Of a DNA stretch of 64,000 bases, positions 36,379 through 45,200 are shown piece by piece. Numbering within the stretch: the stretch's first letter is position 1; each line of letters starts with the position of its first letter. Position numbers and translations under genes: made by a program. The notes beneath the pieces are model-generated. The model saw only the letters and a list, made by a program, of their open reading frames with translations. It was not told where the DNA came from and ran no database searches. The stretch covers positions 2,418,001-2,482,000 of the forward strand of contig NZ_CP109487.1 in NCBI RefSeq assembly GCF_036227605.1, in the 5' to 3' direction. The stretch is from Streptomyces sp. NBC_01439. Lineage in GTDB: Bacteria; Actinomycetota; Actinomycetes; Streptomycetales; Streptomycetaceae.

Positions 36379-36846
36379 GTGCCGATCCGGATGAGGGGCC
36401 GCGCCATCGTCGATGCCGTGGGAGGTGCCGTTTCCGCGGCCTCGCACGCCATGGCGCCGCAACGGCGGTCCGTGACCCGCTTACGCCTCACCTGCCTCTA
36501 CGGCGGGGGGTTCATGATGGCCGGGACGGCGCTGCTGGCCGTGGTCCACCTGCTCGCGGTGCAGGCCGTGAGCAGGGGCAACGATCCGGTGTTCGAACTG
36601 CGTTCGGAGTCCGCGATCGTACTGGCACCGGCCGGTTGTCCGGAGCCGTCGGACCGCGGACGAGCCCCCTGTCCGGCCCCCGTGCCACAGCAGCCCAAGG
36701 ACACTCTGGTGGCGTCCACCGCACTGGTCCTGGCCGCGCTCGTCCCCCTGTCGGCCGCCGCGGGATACGTGACGGCCGGATACGCCCTGTCGCCGCTCCG
36801 GCGGATGACCCACAGCGCGCGACGGGCCTTCAGCGAGTCCCCTTGA
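36379..36846 (+). pseudogene. Truncated sensor histidine kinase (TM-sensor-TM-HAMP only)
   Basis: A 155-residue product with a basic N-terminus, a first transmembrane helix (about 45-68), a short extracytoplasmic loop with two cysteines, a second helix (about 111-133) and the start of a HAMP domain (GYALSPLRRMTHSARRAF). It then stops. The phospho-acceptor and ATPase domains are missing and no response regulator is next to it. The GTG at 36379 has a good GAGGGGGAG ribosome binding site, so a membrane stub may be made. I read it as a truncated kinase gene. Confidence 0.6.
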
Positions 36847-36871
36847 CGGGTAGGGGCGTCCGGGCGGGGCG

Positions 36872-36903
36872 GGGGCGGGGTCCGGCCCACGGCACCCCGC
36901 CCC
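36872..36903. terminator. GC-rich hairpin between convergent genes
   Basis: A 10-bp perfect inverted repeat (36872-36881 with 36894-36903, 12-base loop) between the truncated sensor gene and rsgA, which end towards each other. Confidence 0.55.
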
Positions 36904-36912
36904 GGCTGCGCG

Positions 36913-38028
36913 TCAGACGCGGCCGCCCCGCTTCGCGGCGTGGTTGGCCCGGCCCTCCGCCGACTTCATGCGCCAGTCGCGGCGGATCTCCGACCGCAGC
37001 CGGGCGTCCGTCTTGGCGACGATGCGCTGGTTCTCCCGCAGGAGCTTGCGGTAGCTCTCCAGGCGGCGGTCCGGGAGCTCACCGGATTCCAGCGCGGCCA
37101 GCACCGCGCACCCCGGCTCCGCCTCGTGCGCGCAGTCGTGGAAGCGGCAGTGTTCCGCGTACTCCTCGATCTCCGAGAAGACCTGGCCGACCCCGGTCTC
37201 GGCGTCCCAGAGCCCGACGCCGCGCAGTCCGGGGGTGTCGATCAGGACGCCGCCGCCCGGCAGGGCGAGCAGGTTGCGCGTGGTGGTCGTGTGCCGGCCC
37301 TTGCCGTCGACCTCGCGGGCCGCCTGCACCTCCATGACCTCGGTGCCGAGCAGCGCGTTGGCCAGGGTGGACTTGCCGGCGCCCGAGATGCCGAGCAGCA
37401 CGCTGGTGCCGTCGCCGACGATCGCGGCCAGCACGTCCGTACCCTCCCCCGTGAGGGAGGAGACGGTCAGTACCTGGACGCCGGGCGCGGTGGCCTCCAC
37501 GTCCTCGACCAGGTGCCCGAGCGTCGCCGCGTCCGGAACCAGGTCCGCCTTGGTGAGGACGACCAGCGGCTGCGCCCCCGATTCCCAAGCCAGGGCCAGG
37601 AAGCGCTCGATGCGCCCGAGGTCCAGCTCGACGGCGAGGGAGACCGCGATGACGGCGTGGTCGACGTTGGCGGCGAGGATCTGCCCCTCGGACCGCTGCG
37701 AGGAGGTGGACCGTACGAAGGCGGTCCGGCGCGGCAGGTACGCCTTCACGTAGCGGGGATTGCCGGCCGCCTCGACGGCGGCCCAGTCCCCGGTGCAAAT
37801 GACGCGGAGCGGGTCGTGCGGGGTGACGAAGGCGGTGTCGGCGCGGACGATGCCGTCCGCGGTCATGACGTCGCACTGGCCGCGGTCGACGCGTACGACG
37901 CGGCCGGGCAGGAGGCCCTGCTCGGCGTACGGGGCGAACTCGGCCTCCCACGCGTCGTCCCAGCCATAGGTGACGAGGACGTGCTGTGCATCGGAAGGAG
38001 CGGACGTGTGGAGCGAAGCGTTGAACAA
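36913..38028 (-). CDS. rsgA: Ribosome small-subunit-dependent GTPase RsgA
   Basis: Assembly GTPase that checks late maturation of the 30S subunit. The 371-residue protein has an N-terminal OB-fold (about 15-110), then a circularly permuted GTPase with motif order G4 (TKAD, 159-162), G1 (GISGAGKST, 213-221), G3 (DTPG, 264-267). The C-terminal zinc knuckle ligands are C294, C299, H301 and C307. All hallmark residues are present and the length is normal. The Streptomyces-type N-terminal extension is present. A 23-codon ORF lies 60 bases upstream on the same strand. Confidence 0.95.
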   Translation of the reverse strand: MFNASLHTSAPSDAQHVLVTYGWDDAWEAEFAPYAEQGLLPGRVVRVDRGQCDVMTADGIVRADTAFVTPHDPLRVICTGDWAAVEAAGNPRYVKAYLPRRTAFVRSTSSQRSEGQILAANVDHAVIAVSLAVELDLGRIERFLALAWESGAQPLVVLTKADLVPDAATLGHLVEDVEATAPGVQVLTVSSLTGEGTDVLAAIVGDGTSVLLGISGAGKSTLANALLGTEVMEVQAAREVDGKGRHTTTTRNLLALPGGGVLIDTPGLRGVGLWDAETGVGQVFSEIEEYAEHCRFHDCAHEAEPGCAVLAALESGELPDRRLESYRKLLRENQRIVAKTDARLRSEIRRDWRMKSAEGRANHAAKRGGRV

Positions 38029-38088
38029 GGGGGGCCCTTCGAAGGGTGGCCCCGGCGGCGCGCTCTGCGCGCGGAAGTCGAGTGGGTG

Positions 38089-38160
38089 TCAGCCGGAGAC
38101 CACAGGGGTGGGAACGATGAACTCCTGAATGCGGGCAGCGCCCGTCACCGTGACAGTCAT
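38089..38160 (-). CDS. Possible small peptide (23 aa) upstream of rsgA
   Basis: A 24-codon frame, ATG at 38160, encodes MTVTVTGAARIQEFIVPTPV plus VSG. It is preceded by a very strong AGGAGGTGAGG ribosome binding site 7-10 bases upstream, much better than that of rsgA. It is 60 bases before rsgA on the same strand. It may be a translated leader that couples or tunes rsgA expression, or a free-standing small protein. I do not recognise a family. Support is the ribosome binding site and codon use only. Confidence 0.5.
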   Translation of the reverse strand: MTVTVTGAARIQEFIVPTPVVSG

Positions 38161-38352
38161 CAATGTCCTCACCTCCTGCTTCTTCTCAACGACCAACTCC
38201 GCTCGCTCGGGAGCGGATGAGCAGAACAGTAGCCCGACCCCGGGACCGGTGCCACCGATTAAGTGCGCGGGGCGGCTCGATTGGGTTTCGCACACGGGCA
38301 CCGTACGGTGACGGAGTGCACCGGCGTGAGGTGGACGGCACTTGGAGGAGCC

Positions 38353-38829
38353 ATGGACCAGCGAGCCGAGGACCGCAGTGCGGCGCACGGGACGGGTGGC
38401 GGACACGACCGCCCGGCCCACGGGGACTGTCCGTTCTGCCGCATCGTTCGGGGCGCCGCACCCGCGCACATCCTCCGTGACTGGCCGGGGGCACTGGCCA
38501 TCAGCCCGCGGGGCGGAGGCGTCACGCCGGGACACGTCCTCGTGCTGCCCAAGACGCACGTCCCCGATGTCGCGGCCGATCCGGCCGTGTCGGCGATGAC
38601 GATGCTGCACGCGGCCGAAGTCGCCGGGGAGGTCGGTGACTGCAACGTGATCACCTCGCGGGGTGCTGCCGCCACCCAGACGGTTCCGCACCTGCACGTG
38701 CACGTGGTGCCGCGCCGTCACGGAGACGGGATCGCGCTGCCGTGGACGACCTCGCCGACCGGGGACGGCCCTCGCCGACCGGGCCGGGAGAGGCCGCCCT
38801 GGACGGCTCCCCGCCCCGCCGGGCGCTGA
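38353..38829 (+). CDS. HIT-family hydrolase
   Basis: A 158-residue histidine-triad protein. It has an N-terminal CPFCRIVRG segment (two cysteines as in zinc-binding HIT proteins), the core ALAISPRGGGVTPGHVLVLP and the active-site triad VPHLHVHVVPR. HIT enzymes cleave phosphoramidate or nucleotide conjugates such as AMP-lysine or diadenosine phosphates. The ATG at 38353 follows GGAGGAG. The Pro/Arg-rich last 30 residues look unstructured. The substrate is not known. Confidence 0.88.
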   Translation: MDQRAEDRSAAHGTGGGHDRPAHGDCPFCRIVRGAAPAHILRDWPGALAISPRGGGVTPGHVLVLPKTHVPDVAADPAVSAMTMLHAAEVAGEVGDCNVITSRGAAATQTVPHLHVHVVPRRHGDGIALPWTTSPTGDGPRRPGRERPPWTAPRPAGR

Positions 38830-38845
38830 GCGGGGCCGGCGGGGG

Positions 38846-39265
38846 TCAGCTCAGGAAGCTGATCAGCAGACTGGCGGCGGCGGCGAGCACCCCGTAGCAG
38901 AACAGCATCGGCCGGGACAGCAGCACGGGCAGCCAGGGTGTTTCGGCGCCGTAGCGGTGGGCGTCCATCGTGAACCGGGGCGGGGGGTCCTGCCCGCCGG
39001 CGACGACCTTCTCGTACAGGCTGCGGAACATCCGCTCCTGCCGGAGGTAGTAGCCGTCGAGCAGCCAGAACCCGATCACCACGGTCACGACCACCGGAAT
39101 CGTCCTCCAGTTCGGGCGGCCGTGCGCCACGGCGATGAGCACGCTGTTGAGGGTGATGCACCAGCCCTTGACCAAGAAGGAGTTGTTGCTGAGCCGGGAG
39201 ATCACGCTCTGCAACAGTTCGAGGTGTTTGAGGTCCTGCTCGCTCAGGTCCGGCTGCCCGGTCAT
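38846..39265 (-). CDS. Small membrane protein, last gene of the TIR operon
   Basis: A 139-residue protein with three hydrophobic segments (about 33-50, 55-75, 117-137). Conserved-looking features are the N-terminal helix LKHLELLQSVISRLSNNSFL just before the first segment, and FWLLDGYYLRQERMFRSLYE after the second. I have the impression of a recurrent family in actinobacterial TIR or nucleotide-signalling loci, but cannot name it. The ATG overlaps the preceding stop by 4 bases (ATGA). Its size and topology fit a membrane-perturbing effector or its anchor; this is inference. Confidence 0.7.
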   Translation of the reverse strand: MTGQPDLSEQDLKHLELLQSVISRLSNNSFLVKGWCITLNSVLIAVAHGRPNWRTIPVVVTVVIGFWLLDGYYLRQERMFRSLYEKVVAGGQDPPPRFTMDAHRYGAETPWLPVLLSRPMLFCYGVLAAAASLLISFLS

Positions 39266-40620
39266 CCTTCGGACGCCGTTGCTCGGGCGAGTGGTTCGGG
39301 CCCTCCGGGGATGTGGAACTGGTCGTGCAGCTCCTTGACGATGGCTCCCAGCTCCTGTTCCAACCGGTCCGGGGAGTACCAGGCCAGCAGATCCCTGTGG
39401 CGCTCCAGGACGTCCAGACGCAGCCGGGGCGTGGCGGTTCCGCTGTGTTCCTCGTCGACCGGCAGGGCGTACTCCCGTAGTGGCAGCTCCAGGGTGCCCG
39501 CCCGCCCGGTGTCGGCCCGTTCGTCGATGATCGCGGCGCACGCCTCGTCCACCACGCCGTGGGCGTCGTCAGCGGTCTGCTCCATCGCGGCGAACAGCCG
39601 GTGCCAGGAGGCGCGGTGCGCGGCGATCAGCTTCCGCGCCGCCGGCACCACCCGCCGCGCCTCTTCCTCGGCGTCGGACAGGGCCCCCTGCGCCTCCTTG
39701 TGGCTCTCCGCGTAAGGATTGTGCGCGAGGACCGCGGTGGTGAGGGTGGCGAGGCTGAGCGCGATGAGGACGAAGACCGCCATGAGGTAGCCGTTCTCCC
39801 CGAACGTCGCGGTGACCTTCTGGCTCTGCTGCGCACGGCTGTGGGCGGTCGCCGCGAGCAGGCCGATGAGCAGCGCGTTGGCGACCACCGGCAGGACCAG
39901 GCCGGGCCAGGGGAGCTCGTCGGGCTGCCGGGTCTCCCGCTGCGGCCCGTCCAGCCTCCACAGGTGGTGCCAGGCCGTCCGGGGACTGCGCAGCGTGCGC
40001 TCGGTGCGGCGGCCCCGGCGCACGCGTAGCCGGAAAAGCGACCGTGCGAGGACGGAGGCCAGGGCGAACTGCAGGCAGGACACCCCGATCGCGGCCAGGT
40101 AGCCGAAGCCGTGGATCACCGTGGTCCAGAAGCCGTCCGGGTCCTGCAGGTCCAGGAGCAGGACCACGGCCTCCCCGACGAAGGGAAGCTCGAACAACAC
40201 GCTGAGCACGAGCATGACCCACTGGAGCCAGACCCAGGGCTGCCGGCCGCGGCGGCGGCTCTCCGGCCCGTCCGCGGCGTGCCGGTCCTGCACCTTCTTG
40301 ACGTCGTCCCGTGCCTGGCCCGCCGAGCGGTGGTACGTGAACCGTTCCACGACGTCGATCGCTTCCCGCGCGGCGTGGAACGTCTCGCTGAGTGCGGTGC
40401 CCAGGTCGCCGAGGGAGGACTGGGCCGCGGCCAGGCCGGCGTTGCCCCGCGTGAAGGCGCGCGTCAGCGCCGCGCGCTCCTGGCTGTCCACGGAGTCCAC
40501 CGGGCGTCCGGCCGGGCGGTGCCCGTTCAGGTCGCCGAGCGGGAGGAAGGGCCTGGAGCAGGGTATCGGCGACTCGCGCGGACCGCCCCGTCCAGAACCG
40601 TTGCTGCCGTTTACGTTCAT
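39262..40620 (-). CDS. Four-helix membrane protein with coiled-coil tail, TIR operon
   Basis: A 452-residue protein. The N-terminal cytoplasmic part (1-125) is mostly helical. Two paired transmembrane hairpins follow: WVWLQWVMLVLSVLFELPFV and FGYLAAIGVSCLQFALASVL, then LVLPVVANALLIGLLAATAH and YLMAVFVLIALSLATLTTAV. A long charged helix (about 330-380, ESHKEAQGALSDAEEEARRV) and a helical C-terminus complete it. No enzyme motif is seen. It is translationally coupled to the small membrane protein downstream and starts 16 bases after the VWA-OmpA gene. A membrane scaffold or pore for the system is the simplest guess. Confidence 0.7.
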   Translation of the reverse strand: MNVNGSNGSGRGGPRESPIPCSRPFLPLGDLNGHRPAGRPVDSVDSQERAALTRAFTRGNAGLAAAQSSLGDLGTALSETFHAAREAIDVVERFTYHRSAGQARDDVKKVQDRHAADGPESRRRGRQPWVWLQWVMLVLSVLFELPFVGEAVVLLLDLQDPDGFWTTVIHGFGYLAAIGVSCLQFALASVLARSLFRLRVRRGRRTERTLRSPRTAWHHLWRLDGPQRETRQPDELPWPGLVLPVVANALLIGLLAATAHSRAQQSQKVTATFGENGYLMAVFVLIALSLATLTTAVLAHNPYAESHKEAQGALSDAEEEARRVVPAARKLIAAHRASWHRLFAAMEQTADDAHGVVDEACAAIIDERADTGRAGTLELPLREYALPVDEEHSGTATPRLRLDVLERHRDLLAWYSPDRLEQELGAIVKELHDQFHIPGGPEPLARATASEG

Positions 40621-40636
40621 GGCTGGAGGTCCGACC

Positions 40637-41890
40637 TCACTTCCAGAAGATGCGGATGTCCACACGGCGGTCACACTGCAACCGCTCCCCGGCGGACATG
40701 TCCTCGGTGGATCGGTCGGAGGGGCACCCCGGGGACACGCCCCGGCCGTACGCCTCGACGCTGGAGCGGGGCACCCCGTGCTCGACGAGCACCTCGACCA
40801 CGGCGTCCGCGCGGCTCTTGGACAGCGACCGGTCGTTGGCGGATCCGCCGCGCAGGTCGACGTATCCGTCGACCTCGACGCGGTCGAGCCCCGGTGTGGT
40901 GCGGGCCCGGACGGCGATGTCGGTGAGCGGCTCCATGGCCGCCGGGCGCAGCCGTGCCGCGTCGGTGTCGAACAACGCGGCGCCCAGCAGCGAATACGTC
41001 TGGGAGCGACCGTCGCGGTACGCCACCACCGGGTCGGCCTGGACCGGGCGGGTGGCGGCCGGAGCGGGCGCCGAGCCGACCGGGGCACCGCTGGCTATGC
41101 AGTTGGCCCCGGTGGCGCCGGCGCGCTCGCAGAGCGAGGTCCACAGGCGGCTGAGCCAGGCGCGCTGGGCCTGGTTCGCCGACGGCTGTGCTCCGGCGGA
41201 GTGCCCCAGGCCCACGAACGTGACGCCGATGCCACTCAGGTCGGGCAGTTCGGAGAACTCTCCCTTCGTGGCGCACACCGACGCGATGGCCTTGACATCG
41301 GCTTCGGAGTCGAAGGCTGCCTGGCGCAGGTCGGCACAGCCGTTGGTGGACAGGCCGTCGCTCAGCACCACCAGCCGCCGCGGGCCCTCGACGTCCTGCA
41401 ACAGGCCGGCGCCCGTGGTCAGGGCGGCCAGGACATCGGTGCCGCCGCGGGCGGGGACCACGCGCTGGGCGGTGGTGACGTCCTCGGCGAGGCACCTGAT
41501 CGCAGCGTCCCGGTTGGCCTTCTGGTTGCCCGAGTTCCGCGCGCTCTCCTTCCAGTTGGCGGACCGCTTCCGGAAGGTCCAGTCGACGTCTCCGGGAGCG
41601 CCCGCGAAGGTGCCGACGGAGAAGGTGTCGCCCGCCTCGACGCCCTCCTCCAGCAGGGTGTCGACCGCTCGACCGTAGTCGGGGCCCTCGGCGCCGGACG
41701 CGGCACCGCGCACGGACGCCGAGCCGTCGACGAGGATCACGGTGCTGCCCGCGCCCGCGGCGGGGTCCTGGTCCTTCATCCAGGCGCAGCCCGTCCTCGG
41801 GTCGTCCGTGCCGCAACCGGCGAGCAGGAGGGCGAGCAGGCCGACCGGGGCCAGGGATCCGATCGTGCGGGTGACGGCGGACGTCCTCAC
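40637..41890 (-). CDS. Lipoprotein with VWA domain and OmpA-like domain
   Basis: A 417-residue lipoprotein. The lipobox LLLAGC has the modified cysteine at 26. The von Willebrand A domain (about 48-245) has the MIDAS motif DGSAS (55-59) and later GGTDV and LSDGLST segments. The C-terminal domain (about 305-415) follows the OmpA/MotB peptidoglycan-binding pattern (VDGYVDLRGGSANDRSLSKS, RADAVVEVLVEHGV, VEAYGRG). It is expected on the outer face of the membrane, holding the wall through OmpA and a ligand through VWA. A VWA-OmpA lipoprotein is unusual in a Gram-positive. It is coupled by ATGA to the gene upstream. Confidence 0.82.
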   Translation of the reverse strand: MRTSAVTRTIGSLAPVGLLALLLAGCGTDDPRTGCAWMKDQDPAAGAGSTVILVDGSASVRGAASGAEGPDYGRAVDTLLEEGVEAGDTFSVGTFAGAPGDVDWTFRKRSANWKESARNSGNQKANRDAAIRCLAEDVTTAQRVVPARGGTDVLAALTTGAGLLQDVEGPRRLVVLSDGLSTNGCADLRQAAFDSEADVKAIASVCATKGEFSELPDLSGIGVTFVGLGHSAGAQPSANQAQRAWLSRLWTSLCERAGATGANCIASGAPVGSAPAPAATRPVQADPVVAYRDGRSQTYSLLGAALFDTDAARLRPAAMEPLTDIAVRARTTPGLDRVEVDGYVDLRGGSANDRSLSKSRADAVVEVLVEHGVPRSSVEAYGRGVSPGCPSDRSTEDMSAGERLQCDRRVDIRIFWK

Positions 41891-42789
41891 AGCTCCGGCC
41901 CCTCCGCCATCACGACGTCATCGACCCAGGAACCCGGGCTGAGCCCCATCTCCCTGCGGAACGCGTTGATCGCCGTGTCGTACGCGGCGGCGAACTCGTA
42001 CATGCCGGAACGCTGGTGCGCGCTGCTCGCGCCCTCGAGCGCGTGCAGCAGCGCCTCGACGCTGGTGAGCCGGTCCTTGCGCAGTGCCGACATCACCACG
42101 TGGAACCCCTCGTCGGCGAAGGTGGCCGCGAACGGCACCAACAGGCGCCGCTTGTGCTCGTCGAGTTTTTCGAACCGCTCCAGGTTCTTGATCACTTCGA
42201 GCCAGGTCTCGGTGAGCTCCTGCGCGCGCTTGGCCCTGAGCTCACCGACCCGCTGCGTCTCCTTCAGCGTCAGCTCCTCCAGGTGGTGCTTCAGCACGTG
42301 CTCGCGCACCTCCGGGTCCACCCTCACCCGGACCGACGGCGTGCAGCGGATCAGGCCCTCCGCGTCGTCGAAGCACCAGTTCCCGTCTTCCGAGAGCCTG
42401 TCGTTGATCGCCTGCTCGGCCTCGATCGGGTCGTCAGGAGCGCAGGCGCGCGCGGCCGTCCAGGCGACCCGGAGCAGTTCCTCCCGCGCCGTCTGCTCGT
42501 GCTGACCCACACGGGTCTTCAGGGTGTCCCGGGGCATCTCCCTGCTGCTCCACCGGAAGGTGGGGAAGACCTGGAAGGAGAACACGTCTCCGCGGGCCGC
42601 CATGGAGAGCGCCTTCTCCTGCAGCGGGGACTGCACGGACACCTTCTTGCGGGGTCCCGCCGCGTCGGTGTCGTGGTCGGACCCGGTGTCCTCGGCCTCC
42701 GGCTCGCTGGTGTCGCCGTTCTTCGAACGCCACCACCTGCGTACCGCTTCGCGCACGGTGGCGAGCAGGCCCTTGGACCGTCGTCGCAT
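41887..42789 (-). CDS. Possible SPFH/band-7-like protein, TIR operon
   Basis: A 300-residue cytoplasmic protein. After a basic, then acidic N-terminus (1-48) comes a beta-rich segment (FSFQVFPTFRWSS) and RCTPSVRVRVDPEVREHVLK. A long helical coiled-coil-like stretch follows (EELTLKETQRVGELRAKRAQ to about 235). The beta-then-coil order recalls SPFH/stomatin proteins that form membrane-associated rings, but there is no membrane segment and the call is weak. It starts 62 bases after the NTPase gene and overlaps the VWA gene by 4 bases, so it is part of the same transcript. Confidence 0.55.
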   Translation of the reverse strand: MRRRSKGLLATVREAVRRWWRSKNGDTSEPEAEDTGSDHDTDAAGPRKKVSVQSPLQEKALSMAARGDVFSFQVFPTFRWSSREMPRDTLKTRVGQHEQTAREELLRVAWTAARACAPDDPIEAEQAINDRLSEDGNWCFDDAEGLIRCTPSVRVRVDPEVREHVLKHHLEELTLKETQRVGELRAKRAQELTETWLEVIKNLERFEKLDEHKRRLLVPFAATFADEGFHVVMSALRKDRLTSVEALLHALEGASSAHQRSGMYEFAAAYDTAINAFRREMGLSPGSWVDDVVMAEGPEL

Positions 42790-42851
42790 GGCTGACCTCC
42801 TGTGATCGGTTCGAGTGCGGGATGTTGCCCGAGCCGGTGGCCGGGCGGTGC

Positions 42852-45200
42852 TCAGGGTCGACGCCCGCGGATCGCCCGCAGTACCCGTCGTACGCACGGG
42901 GAGGCCGGGTGCCGCCGCGCCATGCGGGCGACGTGGAAGCCGGCCCGGGTCAGGAGCTCGTCGGCCGCGGCACGGGAGACGAACCCCTCCAGGAACAGGC
43001 TCAGTTCCTCGTCCCTGTCGCCGGCCAGGAGCCACTGCTCGAGCAAGGCCCATGCGAGCCCCGAGTAGGCCGGGTCGACCAGTGCGTGCTGCCACAGGAG
43101 CAGCAGGGACGCCTCCCGTTCGGGCTCCTGCATCGCTTGGTGGGCGAGCTTCGGCCGGGACGGTAGCTCGGGCCCGACGGCGTACGGGCCGAGCACGATC
43201 AGGGTCCCGACGGCGTGCCGGAGCGGGGACGCTTCGTTGTCGGGACGTCGGACCCAGCGGCCGAGCGCGTCTGCGACCGGTTCGGCGCCGTCGGGCGTCA
43301 GGAAGAGCGCGGCGGTCGCGTAGGCGACGGAGGCGTAGCGGACGGGCGTGCGCCGGCTGCCCAGTGCTTCCAGCGCCTCCAATGTGCCCGGGACGTCCCG
43401 GGTGCCCACCAGCGTGCCGTAGGCCCGGGCCGCGCTGTCCTGCAACTGCGGGGCGGGGCTGCGGGCCCAGTCGGCGACCTGCCGGTCGATCCGCGCCGTC
43501 AGCCAGGAGTCCCCGGCCCCGACGGCCACGGCGAGGGCCAGGGCGGCGTACTGCCGGTCCCGTGCCGACTTGCTGCGGGCCCAGAGCTGTACGAGGTCCC
43601 GGTAGACGCTGTCGAAGTCGTGGCGCAGGAGGAGGCCGGCGACCACCGCGGCCCGTGACCGGACCCGCTCCAGCCGGTCTTCGGCCAGCCTCTGCAGCCA
43701 CCGCAGCAGTGGTGCCCGCAGCCACCCGGGCCCGTGCCAGACGACCTCGATCACGGTCGCCATCAACTCCGGTTCCGCGAGCCGGACTCGGCGCGGATTG
43801 CCGGGCGGGCCGGCATCCGGTGCCGCGGCGACGCCCGCACCGGTCTCGACCAGCTGGTCGAGGATCAGGTCGAAGACCCGACGCTCGGGAGCGGCTTCGC
43901 GGGTCTCGGCCCGCTGTACCTCGTCACAGAGCAGCGTCCCCACCCGGATGAAGTCGGACAGCGGCAGGCCGTCGCACATGACGTAGGCGATGCGCAGGGG
44001 CTGCTGGTGGGGGTCGGGCACCGGGTCGGAGGCCTGGGCGGTCAGCCCGAGCAGGACCCTGGCCATGGTGCGCAGCCGGTTGCGCCAGGCGCCGAAGGCC
44101 TGGCCCAGTTCCTCCGGGGGACGGTGCAGGAAGGTGGCCAGCGTGCCGGCCAGGGACACTGCCTCACGAACCGGCAGGCCCGCCCCGAGTTCGTCGTCCA
44201 CGCGCGGGTCCCGCAGGACGTCACGCAGGTACGCCTGCAAGGAGTGCTGCGGGCAGTCCCCCTGCTCGTGGCCGGCACGGTGCTTGTCGAGCTCGTGCTC
44301 AAGATGCGCCTCGAGCACCTTCTTCAGGTCGGGCCCGGTGTGCCGGAACGCGTACGGTGACAGCGCGTCGAGCTCGGCTCCGGGGCTCTCCGTGATCAGC
44401 ACCACGTGGGCCCCGATCTGGGCCGCTCGCAGCCCCAGGGTCTCCAGGGCGGCCGGTGCGGGCAGCTCGGTGCCCAGGTCCAGCACGATGCCGTACCCCC
44501 GGGTGAGGTGTCGATCGGCCTGCTCGACCAGGGCCTGTGCCAGCCCGCCACCCGCGCTGTAGAGGACGGCGACCCGGTTGCTGCCGCAGGTGTCGGCCAG
44601 GAGGACCCGGGCCGTGGTGTCCCGCCCGCCGCCCCGGGCCCCGACCACGACGACGATGTGGTTCCTCTTCAGGCAGTCGGCCATCAGCTGGTGATCGGGA
44701 ACCGGGGCGTGCTGGTACAGACGGTGGCGCTGCTGGACGTCCCTGGCGTCCAGGAGGATCTGCTGGAACTCGACGGGCTGCGGTCCGCCCAGGTTGAGGG
44801 ACAGGGCGGTGTTGTGGTGTCCGCCGTACGTGTTCGCGTTGCCGGTGGACTGGCGGATGAGGACGGAGAACTGGTCACCGGAGATCAGCTCGACCGCATC
44901 GTCCTCGTCCTGACCGGCTCGGGGTGGACGCGGTCCCGACGACTGTGCGCCGGCGAAGTGCGGGGCGCCCGTCGTCCCCTGGTGGTCGTCCCGGACGCCA
45001 CCGCCCCCTTGAGGTCCGGGGGGCTCGCCGGGGGACCAACCCTCGGCGGGGCCCCACGGCGAGGCCGTCGGGGACGTGCCCGGGGCGGCGGGGCCGTCGT
45101 GCTGGTGCGGGACCTGCACGGGGAGATCCGGGTCGGAGGGGGCAGGGCCCCCGACACTGTCGCGGCGGTCTTCCGCCGGAGGGTCTGCCGGTGTGCTCAC
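42852..45200 (-). CDS. NLR/STAND-like NTPase with N-terminal amyloid-like motif
   Basis: A 782-residue protein, GTG start at 45200 overlapping the TIR stop by 4 bases. Layout: disordered Pro/Gly-rich 1-105; a short motif region (about 108-137) with TGNANTYGGHHNTALSLNLG; a nucleotide-binding domain with a P-loop-like GARGGGRDTTA (187-197, arginine in place of the usual lysine) and a Walker-B-like GIVLDLGTEL; then about 450 residues of alpha-helical, HEAT-like sensor repeats. The GGxxNT core also occurs in the partner TIR protein. I infer a receptor that senses a trigger and nucleates the TIR effector. ATPase competence is uncertain because of the Arg in the P-loop. Confidence 0.65.
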   Translation of the reverse strand: MSTPADPPAEDRRDSVGGPAPSDPDLPVQVPHQHDGPAAPGTSPTASPWGPAEGWSPGEPPGPQGGGGVRDDHQGTTGAPHFAGAQSSGPRPPRAGQDEDDAVELISGDQFSVLIRQSTGNANTYGGHHNTALSLNLGGPQPVEFQQILLDARDVQQRHRLYQHAPVPDHQLMADCLKRNHIVVVVGARGGGRDTTARVLLADTCGSNRVAVLYSAGGGLAQALVEQADRHLTRGYGIVLDLGTELPAPAALETLGLRAAQIGAHVVLITESPGAELDALSPYAFRHTGPDLKKVLEAHLEHELDKHRAGHEQGDCPQHSLQAYLRDVLRDPRVDDELGAGLPVREAVSLAGTLATFLHRPPEELGQAFGAWRNRLRTMARVLLGLTAQASDPVPDPHQQPLRIAYVMCDGLPLSDFIRVGTLLCDEVQRAETREAAPERRVFDLILDQLVETGAGVAAAPDAGPPGNPRRVRLAEPELMATVIEVVWHGPGWLRAPLLRWLQRLAEDRLERVRSRAAVVAGLLLRHDFDSVYRDLVQLWARSKSARDRQYAALALAVAVGAGDSWLTARIDRQVADWARSPAPQLQDSAARAYGTLVGTRDVPGTLEALEALGSRRTPVRYASVAYATAALFLTPDGAEPVADALGRWVRRPDNEASPLRHAVGTLIVLGPYAVGPELPSRPKLAHQAMQEPEREASLLLLWQHALVDPAYSGLAWALLEQWLLAGDRDEELSLFLEGFVSRAAADELLTRAGFHVARMARRHPASPCVRRVLRAIRGRRP

